This document shows, piece after piece, positions 1 to 7,528 of a stretch of 28,611 bases of DNA. This DNA is from Bacteroidales bacterium (GTDB lineage: Bacteria; Bacteroidota; Bacteroidia; Bacteroidales; WCHB1-69). The position numbers and the translations under genes are program-made. The notes under the pieces were generated by a model. It was not told where the DNA came from and ran no database searches. It saw only the letters and a program-made list of their open reading frames with translations. Every line of letters starts with the position of its first letter. Position 1 is the first letter of the stretch. The DNA is taken from positions 1-28,611 of the forward strand of contig JAFPXF010000088.1 of assembly GCA_017394765.1 (NCBI GenBank). Direction: 5' to 3'.

Positions 1-2
1 AA

Positions 3-329
3 TCGCGGCGCGGGAGAAGGTTGAGACGAGGGTGTGCGTTGCTCGCCGCGAAACGGGTGTGGGGTTCGACGAGCATGCGTGAGGGATTGCAGCGGAAATG
101 ATTTTGGTGGGAATGCGTTCCCCGGCGAGACTGAGGTTCCACTTGACGCTTCGTGTCTCGCGGAATGGTGGTGGGTTTTAAACCAAAATCATTGGAGCGG
201 AAAGCCCGACGGCGCGGCGGCATTGGATTGTGTGTGCAAATATGGCGTAATTCCCGCCGCCGCGCCGGCACGCCCAAATCAAAAAAATAATGCAGAACCT
301 TGATTTGTGCCATCAAGTATATAATTCCC
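3..329. repeat. Structured ~328-bp repeat, copy 1
   Basis: This element recurs in the same orientation at 2009-2336 at roughly 90% identity; the match starts at the shared TCGCGGCG and ends at the shared ATAATTCCC. It contains nested inverted repeats: stem A 3-10/44-51 (TCGCGGCG/CGCCGCGA), stem B 97-108/182-193 (AATGATTTTGGT with its exact complement), stem C inside B at 125-131/155-161 (GCGAGAC/GTCTCGC), stem D 210-221/256-267 (12 bp, CGGCGCGGCGGC with its exact complement), and a small 3' hairpin CTTGAT/ATCAAG near 300-318. Differences between the copies are concentrated in the loops. No known RNA family or transposon end is recognised. It may be a structured RNA or a non-autonomous mobile repeat; an open frame in it is discussed in the findings. 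Confidence 0.85.
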
Positions 330-380
330 TTTTTTTATTCAGCAATTGCATTGTCAATGTAGTTCAAGAGGGGAACGGTA

Positions 381-595
381 ATATGGACCTACATCCCCAT
401 GCGTCACGGTTTCATGTACCTCGCGACCATCATCGACGTGTTCAGCCGTCGTATCAAGAGCTGGCGGTTGAGCAACACGATGGAGGCGGAGTGGTGCACG
501 GAATCGATAACTACATCCGCATTTACAACACTAAAAGGCCATACCAGAGTCTTGATTACCAGACTCCTGATGAAGTTTACAAGAAAGTGTCGTGA
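381..595 (+). pseudogene. IS3-family transposase (OrfB) remnant
   Basis: Two pieces of an IS3-type integrase-core transposase lie in different frames. The first, from about 381, reads TYIPMRHGFMYLATIIDVFS and continues to SNTMEAEWCTE, which contains the region of the second catalytic Asp (IIDVFSR). The second, up to the stop at 593-595, reads NYIRIYNTKRPYQSLDYQTP followed by DEVYKK, the usual IS3 C-terminus. The junction near 500-510 joins them out of frame, and the part that would carry the catalytic Glu is absent. The N-terminal half and OrfA are also absent. It cannot encode an active transposase. It begins about 50 bp after structured repeat copy 1. No terminal inverted repeats were identified. 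Confidence 0.85.
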
Positions 596-678
596 ACAAT
601 GAGAAAAAATGTGTTTTTGCCGAACGGAAATAACAAATTGGCTTTTCAACCTGAAGGGCTCATACAGACAACAAAAAA

Positions 679-706
679 CGCGCCATATTAGCGCGCTTTT
701 TTTTTT
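679..706. terminator. Bidirectional intrinsic terminator
   Basis: A CGCGC/GCGCG stem (679-683/691-695) with a 7-nt loop is followed on the plus strand by a run of ten T, and on the minus strand by GTTTTTT. It can therefore end transcription from the DUF2795 gene (minus) and from the transposase remnant side (plus). A second perfect 7-bp stem, CAAAGGC/GCCTTTG at 723-742, sits directly after the DUF2795 stop codon but has no T run. Confidence 0.75.
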
Positions 707-747
707 ATTCCAATTAGCTGTTCAAAGGCAAGAAAGCCTTTGGATGA

Positions 748-969
748 CTAATATTCGTCCTCGTGGAAAAAAAAGTCCTCCTTGGTAGGATAGTCGGGCC
801 AAAGATCTTCGATGGAATCATACGTCTCCCCTTCGTCATCAATCTCTTGAAGGTTTTCAACAATCTCCTGGGGAGCGCCGGAACGGATGGCATAATCCAA
901 CAGTTCATCCTTGGTGGCAGGCCAAGGTGCATCCTCCAACTTGGTTGCTAATTCTAAAGTCCAATACAT
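748..969 (-). CDS. DUF2795 domain protein, 73 aa
   Basis: This is a small acidic protein of the DUF2795 family, which is common in Bacteroidota and has no established function. Characteristic stretches are WTLELATKLEDAPWPATKDE near the N-terminus, LLDYAIRSGAP in the middle, and the acidic end with WPDYPTKEDFFF. The length matches the family's usual short form and the ATG at 967-969 gives a full-length product. No signal peptide or membrane segment is seen, so it is probably cytoplasmic. It is transcribed alone: a -7 element lies about 36 bp upstream and a strong bidirectional terminator lies downstream. The family assignment is from recognition of conserved stretches; the role is unknown. Confidence 0.88.
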   Translation of the reverse strand: MYWTLELATKLEDAPWPATKDELLDYAIRSGAPQEIVENLQEIDDEGETYDSIEDLWPDYPTKEDFFFHEDEY

Positions 970-1004
970 ACTTTCTAAGAATTTTAGGTTAATTTTTGAG
1001 GGTG

Positions 1005-1012
1005 CAAAAGTA
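1005..1012 (-). promoter_or_regulatory. -7 promoter element of the DUF2795 gene
   Basis: TACTTTTG followed by CACCC matches the Bacteroidota -7 consensus TAnnTTTG. Initiation would be near 998-1000, giving a leader of about 30 nt to the ATG at 969. No convincing -33 TTTG is seen. Confidence 0.6.
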
Positions 1013-1049
1013 GTATTTTAAACATACAATATCCACATCATGTAAAATT

Positions 1050-1589
1050 TTATTTTATTGATTGATAATTAGTTTCTGAAATGTCATTTTTTTTATGCAA
1101 AAAACGAGCGAAAATAAAGAAGAAATCCGATAGTCTATTCAGCACTTTTTGCACCTCCCTGAACCGCTCGTCACGGTCGCACAAAACCACGACCAGACGC
1201 TCCGCGCGACGGCATACTGTGCGGCAGATATGCGCGTATGCGATTGCACGGTTTCCCTGCGGCAGAATGAACCCGCGCATGGGCGGCAACTCGGATTGCA
1301 GCTTGTCAATCTCGTTCTCTGTACGTTGCACGAACTCCGCCAGCGGAGCATCCTTGTAATAGAGTTCCCATTTGTCGGCAGGGGTGGCCAACATGCCTCC
1401 GACAAGGAAGAGGAAATTTTGCGTTTCTGTCAAGAAAGGTGCGTTTTCTTCCGAAATCAACAGCCCCAAAAAGGAGTTCAACTCGTCCACAGTGCCATAC
1501 GCATGCAGAAAGGCGTCGCTCTTTGATACCCTCGAACCATCTGCTAATGAAGTAGTTCCGTTATCTCCAGTCTTAGTATATATTTTCAT
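1050..1589 (-). CDS. PduO-type cob(I)alamin adenosyltransferase
   Basis: It transfers the adenosyl group of ATP to cob(I)alamin, making coenzyme B12 for enzymes such as methylmalonyl-CoA mutase. The product (179 aa) opens with the ATP-binding signature MKIYTKTGDNGTTSL. Other family blocks are YGTVDELNSFLG, the FILPQG segment, and AHICRTVCRRAER with the conserved Arg-rich helix, then VLNRLSDFFFIFAR near the end. Length fits the family. The ATG at 1589 is chosen over an upstream in-frame TTG at 1604 because that codon lies in the predicted -7 box and the family starts at MKIYTKTGD. No cobalamin riboswitch is seen upstream. It is divergent from tRNA-Lys, with the two promoters packed together. 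Confidence 0.95.
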   Translation of the reverse strand: MKIYTKTGDNGTTSLADGSRVSKSDAFLHAYGTVDELNSFLGLLISEENAPFLTETQNFLFLVGGMLATPADKWELYYKDAPLAEFVQRTENEIDKLQSELPPMRGFILPQGNRAIAYAHICRTVCRRAERLVVVLCDRDERFREVQKVLNRLSDFFFIFARFLHKKNDISETNYQSIK

Positions 1590-1596
1590 AATTTTT

Positions 1597-1629
1597 TTTG
1601 GCAAAGATATGAAAAAAAGTGTATTTTTG
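1597..1629 (+). promoter_or_regulatory. Promoter of tRNA-Lys
   Basis: A -33-like TTTG at 1597-1600 and a -7 TATTTTTG at 1622-1629 (followed by CACCC) are 21 bp apart, within the usual Bacteroidota spacing. Initiation near 1634-1636 leaves a short 5' leader before the mature tRNA at 1659. Confidence 0.65.
1602..1609 (-). promoter_or_regulatory. -7 element of the adenosyltransferase gene
   Basis: TATCTTTG is an exact match to TAnnTTTG. It would place initiation near 1595-1597, only about 6-8 nt before the ATG at 1589. The box sits immediately next to the putative -33 TTTG (1597-1600) of the plus-strand tRNA-Lys promoter. Confidence 0.6.
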
Positions 1630-1658
1630 CACCCGAAAATCCCAGCGGGAAAAAAGCA

Positions 1659-1731
1659 GTCTCCTTAGCTCAGCTGGTAGAGCAATTGACTCTTAATCAA
1701 TGGGTCCAGGGTTCGAGTCCCTGAGGGGACA
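1659..1731 (+). tRNA. tRNA-Lys (anticodon CTT)
   Basis: A complete 73-nt cloverleaf: acceptor stem GTCTCCT/AGGGGAC (one G-T pair), D arm TAGCTCAGCTGGTAGAGCA, anticodon stem ATTGA/TCAAT with loop CTCTTAA giving anticodon CTT (reads AAG), and T arm with GGTTCGAGTCC. The 3' CCA is not encoded. It has its own promoter and terminator. Confidence 0.96.
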
Positions 1732-1740
1732 CACTTAAAG

Positions 1741-1782
1741 TCAAGCACTTACAACCGATGTTGTGAGTGCTTGATTCTTTTT
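1741..1782 (+). terminator. Intrinsic terminator of tRNA-Lys
   Basis: An almost perfect 15-bp stem, TCAAGCACTTACAAC pairing with GTTGTGAGTGCTTGA (1741-1755/1760-1774), is followed by TTCTTTTT. It begins 9 nt after the tRNA 3' end. Confidence 0.85.
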
Positions 1783-2008
1783 AGGGAACACAATCGGAAC
1801 ACAAAAGGCTTTTATTCCTATTTTTGATGTCCCGTTTTCATCTGTCTTCACCCTCGGGAAGCACCGATATTTTCACCGATTCCTTTTCTCGTACTCAAAC
1901 ACTCCTTTTTGTTCTCATACGTTTTGATTGGGTGTAAAATGATTTGATGGTTATATACATGATGGCACCGGTCCGGGATAAACAACACATTGTTCCAACG
2001 CCTCCCTT
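1783..2008. other. Non-coding spacer between tRNA-Lys and repeat copy 2
   Basis: No gene is recognised here. All frames are interrupted. There is no integrase in the window, so use of the tRNA 3' end as an attachment site cannot be shown, although this is a typical position for integrated DNA. Confidence 0.5.
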
Positions 2009-2336
2009 TCGCGGCGCGGGAGAACGTTGAGACGAGGTTGAGCTTTGTTCGCCGCGAAACGGATGTGGGGTCCGACGAGCATGCGTGAGGGATTGCAGCG
2101 GAAATGATTTTGGTGGGAATGCGTTCCCCGGCGAGACGGAGGTTCCGCTTGACGCTTCTTGTCTCGCGGAATGGTGGTGGGTTTTAAACCAAAATTATTG
2201 GAGCGGAAAGCCCGACGGCGCGGCGGCATTGGATTGCGTATGCGGATGTGACGTGATTTCCGCCGCCGCGCCGGCACGCCCAAATAAAAAATAGGATGCA
2301 GAAAACCTGATTTGTGCCATCAAGTATATAATTCCC
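2009..2336. repeat. Structured ~328-bp repeat, copy 2
   Basis: Direct repeat of 3-329. The same stems are present: A at 2008-2016/2050-2058 (9 bp), B at 2103-2114/2188-2199, and D at 2216-2227/2262-2273 (12 bp, perfect). In stem B the one change relative to copy 1 (C to T) turns a G-C pair into a G-T pair, so pairing as RNA is kept. The spacer enclosed by stem D differs from copy 1 only by transitions. The copy stops at ATAATTCCC, and unrelated sequence follows. Confidence 0.85.
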
Positions 2337-2501
2337 AATGATTTTTACACCAAAAGAAATAAGCCATCGTTCAGACGGCTTATTCTCGGATTCGGGCAAA
2401 GACAGAAACACGGTCAAACAACGATCCTCGTTTCCAAATCCTATGCTATGGAAAACAGCAACAATGGGAAAGGTGGCATCTTGTAAACCACACCCTTCCC
2501 T
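2337..2501. other. Spacer with a hairpin, no gene recognised
   Basis: This stretch contains an 8-bp perfect stem AATAAGCC/GGCTTATT at 2358-2365/2377-2384 that has no T run. Nothing protein-like is recognisable. It joins repeat copy 2 to the truncated ORF6N fragment. Confidence 0.5.
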
Positions 2502-2660
2502 TAGATGAGCGAGATTCCGCAGCACGAGGGCGACAAGGCCCAACAGGAGTTGCTGCTGAAACGGGGCGGCCAATTGGTGGACAACCTGCTCAACAATGTG
2601 ATGCCGGTGCCGAGCAGCAAGACCACACGGGATTTCAAACTGGTTTGTGCCGAAAAACAA
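2502..2660 (+). pseudogene. C-terminal fragment of an ORF6N-domain protein
   Basis: The reading frame from about 2505 gives EIPQHEGDKAQQELLLKRGG and QLVDNLLNNVMPV, which closely match the C-terminal third of the intact ORF6N gene at 16994-17545 (EIPQHEGDKAQQESLLKRGG, then QLVDDLLNDVMPV). The DNA is also similar. The match begins abruptly near 2502 and fades after about 2645, and the N-terminal DNA-binding domain is absent. It is a 5'-truncated relic; expression of the remaining frame (stop at 2712-2714) is unlikely to matter. Confidence 0.8.
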
Positions 2661-2723
2661 GCACACCTTCAGTCGCGAGAAGCCGTAAAAAGACGTAAAA
2701 AAAGAGACATGTAGCCCTACGGA

Positions 2724-3140
2724 TCAGTATCTCCCCACCACCTCCAGCACTTCCGTCCAGTCCGTCTCGGGGTCAAAACCGAACTTGTCATCGATGCCCA
2801 CATTGAAATAGAGTTTAGCATCGAAACACGCCATCGGGGTGTTGCCCACCTCGGGGTTCTCGTTGGCATAGTCGAAAAGGATTCCATCGGCCTCAAACCG
2901 GCGGAGATAGGCCTCCAATTTGTCGGGATAGCAGCCCGACCAGAGAATCATACAGACATCCGGACGATCGGAAAGCGTCCGCAACGCCTCCTTGGCTTGC
3001 GGGAAATAATCGTACGTCTCTTCGTTTTCATAACAGGCCTTCAGAATGGTGTCGTGGATATCGACCAAAACATAGATCTTATCCCATTTTTTGGCGATTT
3101 TCTTCCCAAATGCGGTGGCAAAAGCGGTTTTAATACTCAC
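2724..3140 (-). CDS. HAD-like phosphatase, 138 aa
   Basis: This is a short protein with the layout of the haloacid dehalogenase superfamily. Motif I is VDIHDT (D27, D30), with His where DxDGT enzymes usually have another residue. Motif II may be S68 in ILWSG, with K109 and the acidic pair D117-D118 in NVGIDDK as motifs III/IV. There is no room for a large cap domain. The substrate cannot be inferred. The predicted start is a GTG at 3138-3140; no early ATG exists in the frame. A -7-like element ends only six bases upstream, so the mRNA may be nearly leaderless. It lies downstream of pckA but is separated from it by a terminator. Confidence 0.75.
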   Translation of the reverse strand: MSIKTAFATAFGKKIAKKWDKIYVLVDIHDTILKACYENEETYDYFPQAKEALRTLSDRPDVCMILWSGCYPDKLEAYLRRFEADGILFDYANENPEVGNTPMACFDAKLYFNVGIDDKFGFDPETDWTEVLEVVGRY

Positions 3141-3145
3141 AGGTG

Positions 3146-3153
3146 CAAAATTT
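3146..3153 (-). promoter_or_regulatory. Probable -7 element of the HAD gene
   Basis: AAATTTTG followed by CACC resembles the -7 element seen at other genes here (one mismatch to TAnnTTTG). It lies immediately 5' of the GTG start codon. Confidence 0.4.
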
Positions 3154-3160
3154 TGTACTT

Positions 3161-3200
3161 AAAAAAAGAGGGTGAGCATTCTAACCGAACCCCACCCTCT
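3161..3200 (-). terminator. Intrinsic terminator of pckA
   Basis: An 8-bp stem, AGAGGGTG/CACCCTCT (3167-3174/3193-3200), is followed on the minus strand by a run of T (3161-3167). It lies about 30 bp after the pckA stop codon. Confidence 0.85.
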
Positions 3201-3229
3201 TCATTCTTACATTATTAATTCTTGAATCT

Positions 3230-4852
<1,623 letters not shown>

Positions 4853-4897
4853 AAGAGGTATGTTTTTTTGTTATTAATAAGATGCATTAAGGGGCTG

Positions 4898-4905
4898 CAA
4901 AAATA
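4898..4905 (-). promoter_or_regulatory. -7 element of pckA
   Basis: TATTTTTG followed by CAGCCCC matches TAnnTTTG. Initiation near 4891-4893 gives a leader of about 40 nt. Confidence 0.65.
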
Positions 4906-4953
4906 CAAAAAAATAGCCGTCAGAGAAAGCAATATTGATGAAATAAGCATGCC

Positions 4954-4976
4954 TGTTTCATGCATCTTGTGAAACA
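4954..4976 (-). promoter_or_regulatory. Operator-like inverted repeat upstream of pckA
   Basis: TGTTTCA, nine bases, then TGAAACA form a perfect 23-bp dyad about 50-70 bp upstream of the pckA -7 element. Another half-site-like GTTTCATG lies near 5000. The position suits an activator such as a CRP/FNR-family protein, but the regulator is unknown and the site is a prediction from symmetry alone. Confidence 0.4.
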
Positions 4977-5053
4977 ACTGCCGCCATGCTGTTCGAACAC
5001 GTTTCATGTCGTTCGGGAGAAAGCATTCCTTTTCATTTTGGCGAAAAAACCAT

Positions 5054-5094
5054 AAAAAAACAGCGCAATCACTTTCACAGAAGCAATTACGCTG
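5054..5094 (-). terminator. Intrinsic terminator of tRNA-Met
   Basis: On the minus strand a 9-bp stem, CAGCGTAAT/ATTGCGCTG (5061-5094, one G-T pair), is followed by seven T. It begins just after the tRNA 3' end. Confidence 0.8.
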
Positions 5095-5101
5095 ATTTTT
5101 G

Positions 5102-5175
5102 TGGCGGGAACGGGAATTGAACTCGTGACCTCCGGGTTATGAATCCGACGCTCTAACCGACTGAGCTACCCCGCC
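5102..5175 (-). tRNA. tRNA-Met (anticodon CAT)
   Basis: A 74-nt cloverleaf on the minus strand: acceptor GGCGGGG/TCCCGCC, D arm with AGCTCAGTCGGTTAGAGC, anticodon loop TTCATAA and T arm with AGTTCAATTCC. The CCA end is not encoded. The acceptor stem pairs at its first position, so it is an elongator-type methionine tRNA; a lysidine-modified tRNA-Ile2 also carries CAT and cannot be fully excluded. Confidence 0.9.
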
Positions 5176-5189
5176 TTGTTTTGAGCGTG

Positions 5190-5197
5190 CAAAAATA
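5190..5197 (-). promoter_or_regulatory. -7 element of tRNA-Met
   Basis: TATTTTTG followed by CACGC matches TAnnTTTG, 15 bp upstream of the mature tRNA 5' end. Confidence 0.6.
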
Positions 5198-5283
5198 CAT
5201 TTTTTTTCATTCCATCCGACAACTTATTTCCATTTTTCATATCATCCATTATATCAAATAGATAATATTTAAATAACGATGTT

Positions 5284-7494
5284 TTATGCGTAACTGTGCA
5301 TGCCGCCAAGAAGCATATTCACACCAAAATAGGTGATTAACACCGACAAGAATGCCAACAAGACGTAGAGATGGAAAAGCATCGGGCGCTTGTCGTCCCA
5401 TCGCAAATAGAGAGGTATGGCATAGACAATGGCGGTAATGAGTGCCCACACTTCCTTGGGGTCCCACGACCAGTAGTTGCCCCAGGTGATGTTGGCCCAG
5501 ACGGAGCCGATGATGATGCCCGCGACAAGAAAAAAGAGAGACGGATAGAGCATGGTCAGCGACGCATCCCGAAGCCGCAGCACCGATGCACGCCACTCCT
5601 TGCGAAAGATACGGTTCAGCAGGGCGGCCACGGAGTTGACCCATGCAAACGCCAGCAGCGCGTATGCGAACATAATGACGGCCACATGAATGAGCAGCAG
5701 CGGCGATTTAAGCACAGGCATGGTGTGCGACACGGGAGGACGCACCCCCTCCATCATGGCGGCCAGCAGCACGAAACCCATGATCAGCAATCCGCCGTGC
5801 AGCATAATCGGTGAGCGACGTCCGCCCAACAGTGAGAAAATCGCCACACACAACGACAAGAAAAGCATGGTCTCATACCCGCCCGTCAGCGGAATGTATC
5901 CTGACAATATCCAACGGAGCACGAAAAGCATCAACAAATACACACTGGCGAACATAAGGATGCATTCGCTGACGCGACGCACCCATACGGAACCCTTCTC
6001 CACCCCCGCGACAGCATAGCCCAAGAACAGCATCCCCAGCAAGATGGTGCAGATGGCCAAGGGACGACCCGGCGTGATAATGTTGTAAACCTTCTCCATT
6101 TTGAATTTAGCGTCGAAAGGCAGAACATCACCCGCATGTTTCTTTTGGAAAAGACGATGTTTCTCAAACACCGTATTCAGCATGTCCATGTCGTTTTGCA
6201 CGACAAGTTCCTGACACAAACCGAGATGTTTTTTTATATACAGATATTCCTCTGCCGACAGCTTGTCAACAGGCAGTTTGTCGGTATGCGAATACCAGGA
6301 GATCGCGCCGTTTTCGTCCTTTAGCGGGAAAACTTTCAACAAGGTGCCATTAAGCAGGGAGACTATTTGCATGTATTGCTTGTTGGCGACAGAGAACTGT
6401 GATCGTCTCGGGTCGTTCATCTTCATGCTGTCGAGCACCATGCCAACAGTGTTCTCGCCGTGATCATTGAGAAAATCGTCCAAGGAGGCGCGTTTGCCTT
6501 CAATCCCCATCATGTTGCGCACCTCCTCGCCTTTGATCTTGAACATGGGCTCTTTTTTCCAATCGTCGAAGTAGAAGAGCCATCCGGCGAGCACCTGCTC
6601 GGCGGTGTAGCCATTATAGGATGTACTTCCGCAGATCTTATAGGTAAAATCGCGGGCGAAGGATTGCACAGGACAGATGCGGTTTTGGTATAGGATGTAT
6701 GTGTCACCCATCTTGGCGGCAGTCTCTTTGGGCAAAGTGCGTGGCATGTCATTTTTGGCCTGTGCCATGGAAACGGTACCACAGAGCAGGATCAGCAGCA
6801 CAGAGGCCTTGACCGCCGTGTGGCGCCACACGGCGCGGAAACGGCTTGAAGGATCGCAGAACATGACGATGAAGGATAGCAGAAGCAGGGCGAAGCCGGT
6901 GTATATCACAGCGATACCCCACGGGTCGTGGGACACCAACAGTTCAATGCTGCCGTCCTTGCCGTAATCAGACATATAGAACCGATAGTTTTTATGGTTG
7001 CCAATATGGTTCATGGAAATCACGACGGGATCGGACAAATCCGAGATGTGAACCTTAGCCACGAAGTCCATGGGGGCCATTGTGCCAGGATAGGTCTGCA
7101 CCTCGAAAGTGTCCAGTGTCACCGTGAAGGGGAGGTCAAGTTGGCCGCCTCTGCCGCCGGCATACTGGGCCGCTGGTTGATGCGGCCACAGATGCAGTGT
7201 GCCGGATTCTCCCGTGAAATTGGTCAACAGGGCACCAGTGAAGACAAGCAGCACGGAAGCCCACTGCATCCATCCCCACAGTCGCATTTGTCTGCGCTCC
7301 ATGAGCACCAACGCGGTCGTGCCAACTATGGCAAGCATCCACAGGATGACAGTCGCGGGATGATGATAGATGGCCGCGATGGCTGATTCGGAGCCGCGGT
7401 TTCTTTCGTACACGGTGCCGGCAGCCATCACAACCACGAGCGATGCCACAAGCACGGCGGTGGCTATCTTCAGGATTTTCACGGGTGATTTCAT
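5284..7494 (-). CDS. ccsA: Fused ResB-ResC (System II cytochrome c synthetase)
   Basis: It moves haem across the inner membrane and attaches it to CxxCH motifs of exported apocytochromes. The 736-aa product is the fused form known from Bacteroidota. The N-terminal half is ResB-like, with membrane segments around 7-28, 47-63 and 80-95, a periplasmic beta-rich part, and another segment near 200-220. A long extracytoplasmic middle follows. The C-terminal half is a multi-span ResC/CcsA domain with the haem-handling WWD motif WGNYWSWDPKEVW at 671-683 and the conserved His-bearing loops. It starts at the ATG 7492-7494, 34 bp after the di-haem oxidoreductase gene, whose two CxxCH sites need this enzyme; it is therefore probably the last gene of that operon. 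Confidence 0.92.
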   Translation of the reverse strand: MKSPVKILKIATAVLVASLVVVMAAGTVYERNRGSESAIAAIYHHPATVILWMLAIVGTTALVLMERRQMRLWGWMQWASVLLVFTGALLTNFTGESGTLHLWPHQPAAQYAGGRGGQLDLPFTVTLDTFEVQTYPGTMAPMDFVAKVHISDLSDPVVISMNHIGNHKNYRFYMSDYGKDGSIELLVSHDPWGIAVIYTGFALLLLSFIVMFCDPSSRFRAVWRHTAVKASVLLILLCGTVSMAQAKNDMPRTLPKETAAKMGDTYILYQNRICPVQSFARDFTYKICGSTSYNGYTAEQVLAGWLFYFDDWKKEPMFKIKGEEVRNMMGIEGKRASLDDFLNDHGENTVGMVLDSMKMNDPRRSQFSVANKQYMQIVSLLNGTLLKVFPLKDENGAISWYSHTDKLPVDKLSAEEYLYIKKHLGLCQELVVQNDMDMLNTVFEKHRLFQKKHAGDVLPFDAKFKMEKVYNIITPGRPLAICTILLGMLFLGYAVAGVEKGSVWVRRVSECILMFASVYLLMLFVLRWILSGYIPLTGGYETMLFLSLCVAIFSLLGGRRSPIMLHGGLLIMGFVLLAAMMEGVRPPVSHTMPVLKSPLLLIHVAVIMFAYALLAFAWVNSVAALLNRIFRKEWRASVLRLRDASLTMLYPSLFFLVAGIIIGSVWANITWGNYWSWDPKEVWALITAIVYAIPLYLRWDDKRPMLFHLYVLLAFLSVLITYFGVNMLLGGMHSYA

Positions 7495-7528
7495 AATTCA
7501 GGTTTCAAGAAGGTTATAAACAAGAGGA

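Noticed and set aside
1590..1658. Cobalamin riboswitch near the adenosyltransferase
   Set aside because: The leader is too short and no B12-box-like sequence is present.
1951..2283. 110-codon Arg/Pro-rich minus-strand frame across repeat copy 2
   Set aside because: The third-position differences of the plus frame fall on second positions of this frame, so it is not conserved as protein; it is also not intact in copy 1.
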